From: Aurantibrevibacter litoralis
Lineage (GTDB): Bacteria; Bacteroidota; Bacteroidia; Flavobacteriales; Flavobacteriaceae
NCBI RefSeq assembly: GCF_034651555.1
Contig: NZ_JAYEEQ010000011.1
Location: 60,787-124,786, forward strand
DNA length: 64,000 nt
Direction of reading: 5' to 3'
In this document: positions 1 through 8,265 of the stretch, piece by piece
How positions within the stretch are numbered: position 1 is the stretch's first letter
How the letters are laid out: every line of letters starts with the position of its first letter
The notes under the pieces: model-generated
Told to the model about the DNA's origin: nothing
The model's database searches: none
Seen by the model: the letters and a program-made list of their open reading frames with translations, nothing else
Translations under genes and position numbers: made by a program

Positions 1-589
1 CAAAATCATAGTTGTTTTGGATGGCGATATCGGCAGCCACATGTTCAAAATTATGAATAAATTTGATGGCCGATTTTACGCCATTCTTTATTTTTTTTGA
101 CATGGAAATAGGCTCTTTTCCCATTTTAATACTGAAAAAGTTTATCACCCTGTTCAAAACAATCAGGAAATCGTACCCTACAGCACCCAGTTTGGCGATC
201 CATTTAGAATGCTTCATGGTAACATCAAATACATCACCATGAAAAAACCATGCTTTTTGTCCCTTTACATTGAGGACTACCTTATTTACAATACTGAAAG
301 AACCCATTTTAAAACCCACAAATTTCCGCAGCATTTCATCATGATTTCCCGTAACATAATACACCCGAACACCATTAGACACCCATTCCATGATGAGCTT
401 AATAACTTTCATGTGCGATTTGGGCCAATACCGTTTGCTAAATTGCCAGACATCAATAATATCTCCGTTTAGGATGACTTTTTTTGGCTCTATTGATTTC
501 AGATATTTGATAAGTTCTTTGGCGTGACAGCCATACGTTCCCAAGTGAACATCGGAAATCACGACAATATCAACCGGTCTTTTTTTCAT
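1..589 (-). CDS. LpxH-like metallophosphoesterase, C-terminus cut by window edge
   Basis: I read this directly from the minus strand; it starts at the ATG at 587-589 and stays open to base 1, so about 196 residues are seen and the C-terminus is missing. It has the calcineurin-like phosphoesterase motifs in order: D13-x-H15 followed by LG, GD at 42-43, GNHDE at 81-85 and FHGD near 116-119. This spacing is that of the UDP-2,3-diacylglucosamine diphosphatase (LpxH) group, which hydrolyses the UDP-lipid intermediate in lipid A synthesis with two metal ions at the cytoplasmic face. Bacteroidota carry several LpxH-like paralogues, so the exact substrate is inferred. There is no signal peptide. It is divergent from the phosphonate locus and probably unrelated to it. 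Confidence 0.88.
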   Translation of the reverse strand, partial: MKKRPVDIVVISDVHLGTYGCHAKELIKYLKSIEPKKVILNGDIIDVWQFSKRYWPKSHMKVIKLIMEWVSNGVRVYYVTGNHDEMLRKFVGFKMGSFSIVNKVVLNVKGQKAWFFHGDVFDVTMKHSKWIAKLGAVGYDFLIVLNRVINFFSIKMGKEPISMSKKIKNGVKSAIKFIHNFEHVAADIAIQNNYDF

Positions 590-899
590 ACTGCATGAGC
601 GTATAAGTTGGTTTGAAATCGTTTACACAATAAGGGCGAAAAGACCCTGCCTAAAAGGCCTAATAAGGGATAAAGGATTACTGTATACCGTAATATCGGA
701 ATCATTTTCATTCAATAGAAAATTGAAGTATACAAAGATTATAATTTATAATTTTCATAGGTGTAAGGAAAGCTTTAACCTTAAGTTAATCTATTGTTAT
801 TAAATTAGTTGAAATGCCGTGTTTGTCGATAAAAAACAGTTGAATCCGTTGGCATACTACATAAATGTTTTAAAAAGAAAGAATAAGGACATATATACG
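590..899. other. Intergenic stretch between divergent genes
   Basis: Non-coding, AT-rich spacer between the LpxH-like gene (leftward) and the DUF5690 operon (rightward). The short open frame that runs through its right part (GTG at 819 to 1010) has low-complexity Lys-rich content and overlaps the promoter at 900-932, so I do not call it a gene. A TACGTTTG at 896-903 resembles a -7 element but lacks a well-spaced upstream box. Confidence 0.5.
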
Positions 900-932
900 T
901 TTGTTACGATTAAAAACAATCGGTTATATTTG
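900..932 (+). promoter_or_regulatory. Bacteroidota-type promoter for the DUF5690 operon
   Basis: TTTG at 900-903, a 21-bp spacer and TATATTTG at 925-932 match the Bacteroidota sigma-A consensus (TTG, 19-22 bp, TAnnTTTG). The expected start near 938 leaves a leader of about 150 nt, which carries an inverted repeat (1015-1038) and a TTTGTAAAC site (1068-1076). Confidence 0.6.
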
Positions 933-1014
933 AAAGAGAGAGAAAATGAAATAGGAAAAAAAAGGAGTAAGTTGTTAGTGTTTCTTAAACGTTTCGTAAC
1001 CATCAAATAAACAT

Positions 1015-1038
1015 ATTTTGATTATTTGTAATCAAAAT
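1015..1038. promoter_or_regulatory. Perfect inverted repeat, candidate operator of the phosphonate locus
   Basis: Two perfect 10-bp arms (1015-1024 and 1029-1038, ATTTTGATTA and its complement) flank TTTG. The segment 1016-1031, TTTTGATTATTTGTAA, recurs base for base at 4917-4932 upstream of the susC gene. A related TTTGTAAAC lies at 1068-1076. Binding by the XRE-cupin regulator encoded at 4220-4786 is an inference from position. Confidence 0.5.
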
Positions 1039-1087
1039 AGCCCTAATATTGCTTTTAATAATTACTATTTGTAAACAAAAGATAGTT

Positions 1088-2377
1088 TTGACCATCTCAA
1101 AGAAAGATATTCGCTTTTTGCTCTATGGCTCCTTTGTCTCCTTTGGAACCTATTTTTGTATGTATGCTTTTCGTAAGCCCTTTGCGGTGGGTACGTTTGA
1201 AAATCTTACTGTTTTTGGGGTAGATTATAAAATTATGCTAATTATAGCACAGGTACTGGGCTATATGCTTTCCAAATTTATTGGTATTAAATGGATATCC
1301 GAATTAAAACATCACCGCAGATTAAGGAATCTATTATCAATGATTTTTGTCGCAGAAATCAGTTTAGTGCTCTTCGGTCTAGTAGCGATACCGTATAATT
1401 TTATGTTCCTGTTTGTCAATGGGCTTTCTTTAGGGATGATTTGGGGTATTGTTTTTTCATATGTTGAGGGGCGTAAGTTTACAGAAATTTTAAGCATCGC
1501 TTTATGTTCCAGTTTTATACTTTCCAGTGGCGCAGTAAAATCGGTTGGGTTAGTGGTGATGGAGTATCTCAGTATCTCAGAGTTTTGGATGCCTGCCGCT
1601 ACGGGGGCTATCTTTTTAGTGCCATTTACAGTTTTTGCCTGGCTTTTGGAAAAAATGCCGGTACCAACCGCTGAAGATAAAATATTAAGAAAGGAACGAA
1701 AGCCAATGACAGGAGTAGAACGAAAGAAAGTGTTTTTAACCTTTATGTTCCCCATCCTGATTCTAGTGTTCTTTTATATGGGACTTACGGCAATGCGCGA
1801 TTTTAGAGATAATTTTTCAAGAGAAATTTGGGATGCGGTGGGCTTTGAGGGAAATGCCTCCGTGTACACCCTCTCCGAAGTTCCGATAGCTATTTTGGTG
1901 CTTTGTTTGGTAGGTTCTATGGGGTTTATAAAGAATAACCAGAAAGCATTTATTTCGTATCATTATTTGCTTATCCTTGGTGCCATTCTTATTGGTTTGG
2001 GCACATTGCTATATCAAGCACAGCTTATTTCCCCGATGTTGTGGATGGTGGTGGTAGGGTTTGGTCTTTATGTCTGTTACGTTCCTTTTAATGGTATCTT
2101 TTTTGACCGTATGATTGCCACTTTTCGGATTAGTGGCAATGCGGGATACCTTATTTATATCGCCGATGCCTTCGGTTATTTGGCTAGTGTAGCGGTATTG
2201 CTTTACAAAAATTTTGGGCAAGGAAGTTTGTCTTGGCTACACTTTTTTATCCTTGGCACCTATGTAATTTCGATTTTCGGATGTGGAATAGCAATCATGT
2301 CCCTTATTTATTTTAAGAGAAAATATAAGAAAGAGCAAGCTGTTTTGGAACCAACTATGCTCACCATGAAACCATGA
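1088..2377 (+). CDS. DUF5690 family multi-pass membrane protein, candidate organophosphonate permease
   Basis: A 429-residue protein with about 11-12 hydrophobic helices and the features of the DUF5690 (MFS-like) family: the TYFCMYAFRKPF stretch in helix 1, then LGYMLSKFIGIKW, an RDFRDNF loop, a YVPFNG motif and a C-terminal basic tail. The reading frame is open from a TTG at 1049, but no ATG precedes the conserved region. I prefer the TTG at 1088 because it gives the usual short N-terminus and leaves the TTTGTAAAC site at 1068-1076 outside the gene. Its stop overlaps the next start (ATGA), so translation is probably coupled to the FAD oxidoreductase. DUF5690 genes commonly sit beside phosphonatase-like genes. 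A role in moving an aminophosphonate across the inner membrane fits the absence of an ABC transporter here, but is inference. Confidence 0.85.
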   Translation: MTISKKDIRFLLYGSFVSFGTYFCMYAFRKPFAVGTFENLTVFGVDYKIMLIIAQVLGYMLSKFIGIKWISELKHHRRLRNLLSMIFVAEISLVLFGLVAIPYNFMFLFVNGLSLGMIWGIVFSYVEGRKFTEILSIALCSSFILSSGAVKSVGLVVMEYLSISEFWMPAATGAIFLVPFTVFAWLLEKMPVPTAEDKILRKERKPMTGVERKKVFLTFMFPILILVFFYMGLTAMRDFRDNFSREIWDAVGFEGNASVYTLSEVPIAILVLCLVGSMGFIKNNQKAFISYHYLLILGAILIGLGTLLYQAQLISPMLWMVVVGFGLYVCYVPFNGIFFDRMIATFRISGNAGYLIYIADAFGYLASVAVLLYKNFGQGSLSWLHFFILGTYVISIFGCGIAIMSLIYFKRKYKKEQAVLEPTMLTMKP

Positions 2378-3528
2378 AAGATACGTACGATTTAATTGTT
2401 GTTGGAGGGGGTGTTTTAGGCACATTTCATGCATATCATGCCGTTAAAAAAGGACTAAAGGTGGCTTTATTCGAAAAAAACAAACAACCCCAAGGGGCTA
2501 CCGTTCGCAATTTTGGGCAGGTTGTTCCTTCAGGCATGAACGCCAAATGGCAAACCTATGGCCGGGAAAGTTTAAGGATTTATAAGGAAATTCAAGCCCA
2601 ATTCGATATTTCAGTACGTCAAGAAGGTTCTGTGTACATTGCTTCTAATCAGGAGGAAGTTCAATTGCTCGAAGAATTGGCGTTAATAAATAAAGCCAAT
2701 GAATATCCTTCCCATTTACTGACAAAGTCCGAATGTTTAAAGCAATATTCGGGATTAAAAAGAGAGTATGTAAAAATGGGCTTGTTTTTTCCTGAGGAAG
2801 TAATGGTAGAACCTAGAATAATGATCACTAAGGTTCATGGGTATTTAAGGCATTTAGGTGTAGCTATATTTATGGACACTGCGATATTAGAATGCCATGC
2901 TCTAGTAAATGATGTGGTAGTGCACACCGCTAAAAATCAATCGTTTTCGGCTAAAAAAGTGCTTATTTGCAATGGCAGTGAATTTAAAACCTTATTTCCT
3001 AAGCTTTTTAATGAAAGTGATCTGGTGGTTTCTAAATTGCAAATGATGCAAACGGCACCTCAAAAAAATTATATGTTGAAAGGATCCGTTTTAACAGGGC
3101 TCTCTATCCGCAGGTATGAGGCCTTTCAAGAATGCCCTTCTTTTGCTTCCATAAAGCAAAATGAACCGCAGCACAGTTTTGTAAAACAATGGGGGATTCA
3201 CATTTTATTTAAGCAAGCCGTAGATGGTTCGGTAATTATAGGAGATTCTCATGAGTATGCTGCAGTAAAAAATAGTGATACGCTGGGTTTTGACCTTCAT
3301 ATGGAGGTGGATGACTTTATTTTAGAAGAAGCAAAAAGAATCGTAGAATTGCCTAATTATACTATAAAAAAAAGGTGGTTTGGAATGTATTCCCAATGCG
3401 AAAACTCAGACCTATACCAACATACCATAGACAGTAATATACATATTATTACAGGTATAGGCGGTAAAGGTATGACGGGAAGTGCCGGATTTTCGAAACA
3501 CAATATACAATCAATTTTTAATTTTTAA
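2374..3528 (+). CDS. TIGR03364-type FAD-dependent oxidoreductase (aminophosphonate oxidase candidate)
   Basis: 384 residues of the DAO/glycine-oxidase fold. The N-terminal dinucleotide-binding motif is G11-G-G-V-L-G16 after a beta strand, ending in an acidic FEK at the strand-2 tip. The C-terminal GIGGKGMTGS segment (about 365-374) closes over the flavin. There is no signal peptide, so it is cytoplasmic. TIGR03364 proteins are recorded as neighbours of the phosphonatase-like family TIGR03351 and are thought to oxidatively deaminate 2-aminoethylphosphonate or a close relative such as its N-methyl or 1-hydroxy form. The product, phosphonoacetaldehyde, would feed the next gene, 2 bp downstream. 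It overlaps the DUF5690 stop by 4 bp. The family call is firm; the exact amine is unknown. Confidence 0.85.
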   Translation: MKDTYDLIVVGGGVLGTFHAYHAVKKGLKVALFEKNKQPQGATVRNFGQVVPSGMNAKWQTYGRESLRIYKEIQAQFDISVRQEGSVYIASNQEEVQLLEELALINKANEYPSHLLTKSECLKQYSGLKREYVKMGLFFPEEVMVEPRIMITKVHGYLRHLGVAIFMDTAILECHALVNDVVVHTAKNQSFSAKKVLICNGSEFKTLFPKLFNESDLVVSKLQMMQTAPQKNYMLKGSVLTGLSIRRYEAFQECPSFASIKQNEPQHSFVKQWGIHILFKQAVDGSVIIGDSHEYAAVKNSDTLGFDLHMEVDDFILEEAKRIVELPNYTIKKRWFGMYSQCENSDLYQHTIDSNIHIITGIGGKGMTGSAGFSKHNIQSIFNF

Positions 3529-3530
3529 GC

Positions 3531-4217
3531 ATGCGTAATATAGAACTGGTGGTTTTTGATATGGCCGGAACCGTAGTAAACGAAAATAATGTAGTCTATA
3601 AAACCTTACAAAAAGCCATCAATAATAAAGGGTACTTACTCACCTTAGATTTTGTTCTGGAACACGGAGCTGGAAAGGAAAAACACCAAGCAATAAAAGA
3701 CATTCTCACCGAAGAAGAGGGATCTTATATATCCGCATTGACCAATGAAATTTTTCAAGATTTCAAACAACTTTTAGAACAGGAATATCAAGCTTTGGAG
3801 GTGACCACCTATTCCGGCGTAGAAGATTTAATAACTGCATTGCGAAAATCCGGAATTAAAGTAGCGCTAAACACAGGTTACGATAATAACACCGCGCAAC
3901 TATTGCTATATAAGATGAAATGGAAATTAGGAGTGCATTATGATGCTCTAATAACGGCTGATGATGTAAAACGAGGCAGACCGCATCCGGATATGATTTT
4001 TGAGGCTATGGAATTTCTTAAAGTATCGGATCCCACTCATGTGCTAAAAGCCGGTGATTCCATTATTGACATTGAAGAGGGAAAAAATGCCAATTGTGGA
4101 ATTACGGTTGGTGTTACCACCGGTGCCCATACCAGAGAACAGCTTGCTTCGGCAAAACCCACCTATGTTCTCAATAGCTTATTCGATTTAAAAGCTATTT
4201 TGCTTGGGAAAAAGTAG
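3531..4217 (+). CDS. PhnX-like phosphonatase (TIGR03351-type HAD hydrolase)
   Basis: 228 residues with the hallmarks that separate phosphonatases from other HAD enzymes. Motif I is D10-M-A12-G-T14 (DxAGT instead of DxDxT). A cap-domain lysine, K49 in GAGKEKH, aligns with the Schiff-base lysine of phosphonoacetaldehyde hydrolase. Arginines R138/R140 (KRGRPHPDM) stand in place of the usual HAD lysine, and an AGDSIID acidic motif follows at 164-170. Such enzymes cleave the C-P bond of phosphonoacetaldehyde to acetaldehyde and phosphate in the cytoplasm. It ends the left arm of the locus and meets the convergent regulator gene with a 2-bp gap. No PhnW transaminase gene is present, as is typical for this clade; the aldehyde must come from the FAD oxidase or the PLP lyase. 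Confidence 0.88.
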   Translation: MRNIELVVFDMAGTVVNENNVVYKTLQKAINNKGYLLTLDFVLEHGAGKEKHQAIKDILTEEEGSYISALTNEIFQDFKQLLEQEYQALEVTTYSGVEDLITALRKSGIKVALNTGYDNNTAQLLLYKMKWKLGVHYDALITADDVKRGRPHPDMIFEAMEFLKVSDPTHVLKAGDSIIDIEEGKNANCGITVGVTTGAHTREQLASAKPTYVLNSLFDLKAILLGKK

Positions 4218-4219
4218 TG

Positions 4220-4786
4220 TTATAAAAAGAAATACAAGACGAGCATTTTTGATGAGGCACTACTTCTATTGATGGGCACATGTGAAATTCTCCCATCAAA
4301 GAAAATAGCATCGCCTTCTTTGAGCAAAACCTCTTCCTCTCCAATACTGTAATAGCATTCTCCTGAAATTATATATTTAAACTCAAATGCGTCTGTAGTT
4401 ACTTTTTCTCGTTTAGAGTTCGGTTTTACCTCCAATAAAACCGCCTCAAATCCCAAACAGGAGAGTTGTTTTCCAAAAATGTAATTATACACAAAGCCTT
4501 CGGCATCATCTTCTTTCTCAATAAGTGTATTTTCCTCTTTTCGGGCTACTATAAAATTGGCACCATTTACTTGCGGCATTCCTCCAAAAAAATCGACCAC
4601 CTCTGCCTCTAGCGCCATTATGATTTTTAAGAGAACGGGCAAAGACGGAATGGTTCTGCCATTCTCAATGCGTGAAATGAGACCACCGGTAACTGCCGCT
4701 TTTTGGGCAATTTCATTGATTGTCTTTTTATTTTCTTTCCGAATTTCCTTAATTCGTTTCCCTATACCTATAAGATAGTCTTGCAT
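4220..4786 (-). CDS. XRE-family HTH regulator with C-terminal cupin sensor domain
   Basis: 188 residues. Residues 6-60 form an HTH_XRE domain (GKRIKEIRKE followed by the GLISRIENGR recognition segment). Residues about 110-185 form a cupin with the GECYYSIGEEEVLLKEGDAIFF strand pattern, which in this family binds a small-molecule effector. It lies between the two phosphonate arms, convergent with the phosphonatase gene and divergent from susC, the usual place for a local regulator. Its promoter region contains TATGTTTG reading leftward (4803-4810) and a TTTGTAAC motif resembling the sites upstream of both arms, which suggests autoregulation. Effector and sign of control are unknown; an aminophosphonate or phosphonoacetaldehyde is a guess. 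Confidence 0.88.
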   Translation of the reverse strand: MQDYLIGIGKRIKEIRKENKKTINEIAQKAAVTGGLISRIENGRTIPSLPVLLKIIMALEAEVVDFFGGMPQVNGANFIVARKEENTLIEKEDDAEGFVYNYIFGKQLSCLGFEAVLLEVKPNSKREKVTTDAFEFKYIISGECYYSIGEEEVLLKEGDAIFFDGRISHVPINRSSASSKMLVLYFFL

Positions 4787-4798
4787 ACTTTTAAGTCT

Positions 4799-4810
4799 GT
4801 TACAAACATA
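4799..4810 (-). promoter_or_regulatory. Promoter -7 element of the XRE-cupin gene overlapping a TTTGTAA-type site
   Basis: Read leftward, TATGTTTG (4803-4810) matches the TAnnTTTG consensus and is followed by TAAC, so the -7 box and a TTTGTAAC site (4799-4806) overlap. The start codon is only 13 bp further on. No good -33 box was seen. Overlap of box and site would suit repression by the gene's own product. Confidence 0.4.
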
Positions 4811-4916
4811 CCAATAAACCGAAATAGAACATTTTATTTTTACTATTTTTTAGAGGCAACTTTCAATTTACATCAAGACCTACACCATTTTTATAGGAAC
4901 TTTCAAAAAAAATTAT

Positions 4917-4934
4917 TTTTGATTATTTGTAAAC
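4917..4934. promoter_or_regulatory. Candidate operator upstream of susC, identical to the left-arm site
   Basis: TTTTGATTATTTGTAA at 4917-4932 is identical to 1016-1031 in the leader of the DUF5690 operon and extends to TTTGTAAAC (4926-4934). A reverse copy, GTTTACAAA, sits at 5050-5058 just before the susC start. Direct repeats of AACTTTCAA near 4858-4866 and 4898-4906 lie just upstream. Confidence 0.5.
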
Positions 4935-4996
4935 TTATGTTGTTAACTTTTTCATAATGTACATAATGTAATTATTACAATATGGTAATATTTCTA

Positions 4997-5029
4997 TTGG
5001 CATAACTTAATCTATTCAATAGATATTTG
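4997..5029 (+). promoter_or_regulatory. Possible susC promoter
   Basis: TTG at 4997-4999, 22 bp, then GATATTTG at 5022-5029, which differs from TAnnTTTG only at the first base. The likely start falls about 25 bp upstream of the ATG. An inverted repeat TCTAT-TCA-ATAGA (5011-5023) overlaps the -7 box. Confidence 0.35.
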
Positions 5030-5059
5030 CCAAGTAATAATTAACCAAAGTTTACAAAT

Positions 5060-8000
5060 ATGAAAACGAAAGAAAAACTGTTAATCACGGTATTTGCTTT
5101 TTTGGTATGTGCCATAGGCCATTCCCAAAATACAATTAGTGGAAAGGTCTTAGATGAAAATAACATACCGTTGCCCGGGGCATCTGTGGTTATAAAAGGA
5201 AGTAGCACAGGTGTGGCTACGGATTTCGACGGAAATTTCGCAATTTCAATTTCCAATTCAACCGAAAATTTGGTGGTATCTTATATAGGATACCTTTCCA
5301 AAGAAATCAGTGCAAGCATTCAAGACAATTTGGTTGTTGTATTGCAACCCGATTCGCAACAATTGGATGAGGTAGTGGTTACCGCTTTAGGCATTAAAAA
5401 GGAAAAGAAGCGTTTGGGCTATGCGGTACAGGAGGTAAAAGGAGACGATTTGGTAACGGCCAGGGAAACCAATGTAACCAATTCACTAGCAGGTAGGGCT
5501 GCCGGTGTGCAAGTAACCGGCGGCAGTTCGGGGGTAGGATCTACCTCATTGATCGTTATTAGGGGAGAAGGATCATTAATTCCCGGAAACAATTCACCGC
5601 TTTTTGTGGTAGATGGCATACCTATTAACAATCGTACCGTCAGTAATTCTGTGGAAGGAAATTTAGAAACCGATTTTGGAAATGGCGCACAAGATATTAA
5701 TCCCGATGATGTAGAATCTATATCAATTTTAAAAGGGCCCAACGCAACCGCTTTGTATGGCTCGCGGGGTATGAACGGTGTTGTTTTGGTAACTACTAAA
5801 ACGGGAAAGAACAACAAGGGTCTTGGAGTAAGTATAACACAAAACATGACCTTTGAAGATCCCTTGCGGATTCCTAGATATCAAAACCAATACGGACAAG
5901 GTGCCGGCGGGGAATTTGCCTTTTTAGATGGTTTTGGGGGCGGAATTAATGATAATATTGATGAGAGCTGGGGGCCATTGCTAGACGGCAGATTAATAGC
6001 ACAACACGATAGCCCAACAACCAGTGGATTTAGGGCGGCCGATTTTGCTGTACGTCCAAGAAATGCCGATGGCACTTTTGCGGATGAAATTATTCCGACA
6101 CCTTGGGAACCACAACCCGGTAACATAGAAGATTTTTTTAGAACCGGCACCACCAGTACAACCAACATTTCTGTTACCGGAGGCAATGAATTTGGCGATT
6201 TGCGACTTTCGTTAACCAACCTTACAAGCGAAGGTATTTTACCCAATGCCGATTTTGATCGAAAAACCTATGCCCTTAGTGGTTCCTACAAGTTAAGCGA
6301 TTGGTTAAAGGTGTCTTCCTCCCTTAATTATGTAAACAGCAGTAGTAATAACAGACCCAATAATTCTTACGGCACAGAGAATATCATGTACTTATGGGTT
6401 TGGTTTGGTCGTCAAATTAATATGAATTCGCTACGCGACTATTGGCAGCCCGGTTTAGAAGGACGGCAACAGTTCAATTTTAACTATAACTGGCACGACA
6501 ATCCGTTTTTTACCATGTTCGAGAATACCAATGCTTTCGACAAGCATCGAATTTTTGGCAATGCCCGAGTAGATATGAACCTAACCAAGGATTTATCCTT
6601 AATGGTACGGACAGGTATCGATTACTTCAATGAATTAAGAATCGGGAAACGAGCTTTCAGTTCGCAGCGATTTGCCAGAGGACAATATAGAGAGGACGAT
6701 ATTTTCTTTAAGGAACAAAACACTGATTTTCTTTTTCAATACAATAAAGACGTAAATAAAGATGTTAGTTTAGGATTTTCCTTCGGAGGAAATTTAAGGG
6801 ACGAGGAGAATCGCTATAAGCGTATTAGTGCTAATTCATTGTCTATTCCAGGAATTTTTAGTTTTGAAAATTCGGCAGAACCATTGTCTAAAACACAGTT
6901 TATAGATGGTAGAAAAGTAAACTCCCTCTATGCCTTTGCCAACCTATCTTACAAAAACTATTTGTTTCTAGACGTTACGGGTCGAAACGATTGGTCTAGT
7001 ACCTTGCCTAGAGAAAACAATTCTTATTTTTATCCCTCCGTGGGGGTAAGTGCAGTACTTTCCGACATGTTTCAGATGGGCGGCCCCGTATCCTTCCTTA
7101 AATTGCGTGGAGGTTGGGCCGTTGTAGGGAACGATACCGATCCTTTTGCGCTTCGCAACACATTTTCTTTCAATGAGCCTTTTGGCAACTCCCAAAGGGT
7201 AAGTGCCTCTAATGTATTGAAGAACGAAAACTTAAAACCCGAAGAGGCTACCTCTATTGAAGTGGGTGCCGATTTGCGATTTTTTAATAATCGATTGGGA
7301 CTCGATGTTACCTACTATAATTCTACCGTAGAGAATCAGATTATTACCCTTCCGGTGTCTAATACGTCCGGATTTAATTCACGAATTATTAATGCAGGTG
7401 AAATACGGAATTACGGTATAGAAGTAGTATTAAATACGGTACCCGTTAAAACCAAGGGAGGGTTTACGTGGAATAGCGATGTTAATTTTACCGCTGCCCG
7501 AGGTGAAGTTAAATCTTTGATTGATGGGCTAGAAACCCTAGAGATATCATCGAATTACATTAACGTTCTTGCCAAAGTAGGCGGAAGAATGGGCGATGTT
7601 TACGGAACAGGTTTGCTTACTGTAGATGATCCGAATAGTCCATTTTTTGGACAAGTTATACATAATTCGGACGGATTCTCTATACGTGATCCGGAACTTA
7701 AAAAATTAGGAAACTACAATCCTGATTTTATGGTAGGTTGGCAAAATACATTTACCTATAAGGGTTTTAATCTAGGTGTGCTTTTTGATTGGCGACATGG
7801 CGGAGTGGTTAATTCTAGAACTGTTCTTATTGGTGGAACGTCTGGATTAATGGATTTTACCGCCGTAGGCAGGGAAGAAGGAATCATTTCAGAAGGGGTT
7901 ATTCAAAATCCTGATGGCAGTTTTAGACCCAATGATGTACGCCTTAGCGGGAGGGATTTTTACTGGTGGAAATTCAACCGTACAAATGAAGAAATAGGGA

Positions 8001-8254
8001 TGTTCGATGCGTCTTTTTTAAAGCTTAGAGAGGTGCGTTTAGGTTATAATTTCCCCTCCAAGATGTTGAAGAATACGTTTATAAGAACGCTAAATCTATC
8101 GTTAGTAGGAAGAAATCTTGCACTTTGGACAGAAAACCCTCATTTCGATCCCGAAACGTTATCCTTTAGTGGGGGCACCATTGTTCCCGGTGTAGAAGAT
8201 ATGGCAACGCCAAGTTCTCGAAGCGTAGGTTTCAATATTAATGTAACATTCTAA
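5060..8254 (+). CDS. SusC/RagA-type TonB-dependent outer-membrane transporter
   Basis: 1064 residues. A signal peptide occupies 1-22, then a carboxypeptidase-D regulatory-like domain (about 25-105, ISGKVLDENN onward), a TonB-box-like LDEVVVTALG near 112, and the plug with its FVVDGIPI and LYGSRGMNGVVLVTTK signatures (about 185-245). A 22-strand barrel follows, ending in the terminal NVTF. SusC proteins form a lidded transporter with the lipoprotein SusD, encoded 11 bp downstream, and import oligomers with TonB energy. Here it heads an operon of phosphoesterases and a PLP lyase, not glycoside hydrolases, so the ligand is probably a phosphorus-bearing oligomer or lipid-derived fragment. No SusR or ECF/anti-sigma pair is present; control probably comes from the adjacent XRE-cupin protein. 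Confidence 0.95.
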   Translation: MKTKEKLLITVFAFLVCAIGHSQNTISGKVLDENNIPLPGASVVIKGSSTGVATDFDGNFAISISNSTENLVVSYIGYLSKEISASIQDNLVVVLQPDSQQLDEVVVTALGIKKEKKRLGYAVQEVKGDDLVTARETNVTNSLAGRAAGVQVTGGSSGVGSTSLIVIRGEGSLIPGNNSPLFVVDGIPINNRTVSNSVEGNLETDFGNGAQDINPDDVESISILKGPNATALYGSRGMNGVVLVTTKTGKNNKGLGVSITQNMTFEDPLRIPRYQNQYGQGAGGEFAFLDGFGGGINDNIDESWGPLLDGRLIAQHDSPTTSGFRAADFAVRPRNADGTFADEIIPTPWEPQPGNIEDFFRTGTTSTTNISVTGGNEFGDLRLSLTNLTSEGILPNADFDRKTYALSGSYKLSDWLKVSSSLNYVNSSSNNRPNNSYGTENIMYLWVWFGRQINMNSLRDYWQPGLEGRQQFNFNYNWHDNPFFTMFENTNAFDKHRIFGNARVDMNLTKDLSLMVRTGIDYFNELRIGKRAFSSQRFARGQYREDDIFFKEQNTDFLFQYNKDVNKDVSLGFSFGGNLRDEENRYKRISANSLSIPGIFSFENSAEPLSKTQFIDGRKVNSLYAFANLSYKNYLFLDVTGRNDWSSTLPRENNSYFYPSVGVSAVLSDMFQMGGPVSFLKLRGGWAVVGNDTDPFALRNTFSFNEPFGNSQRVSASNVLKNENLKPEEATSIEVGADLRFFNNRLGLDVTYYNSTVENQIITLPVSNTSGFNSRIINAGEIRNYGIEVVLNTVPVKTKGGFTWNSDVNFTAARGEVKSLIDGLETLEISSNYINVLAKVGGRMGDVYGTGLLTVDDPNSPFFGQVIHNSDGFSIRDPELKKLGNYNPDFMVGWQNTFTYKGFNLGVLFDWRHGGVVNSRTVLIGGTSGLMDFTAVGREEGIISEGVIQNPDGSFRPNDVRLSGRDFYWWKFNRTNEEIGMFDASFLKLREVRLGYNFPSKMLKNTFIRTLNLSLVGRNLALWTENPHFDPETLSFSGGTIVPGVEDMATPSSRSVGFNINVTF

Positions 8255-8265
8255 ATTTTACGGAA

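Noticed and set aside
819..1010. 63-codon open frame with GTG start
   Set aside because: It overlaps the promoter at 900-932, is Lys-rich and low-complexity, and resembles no protein I know.
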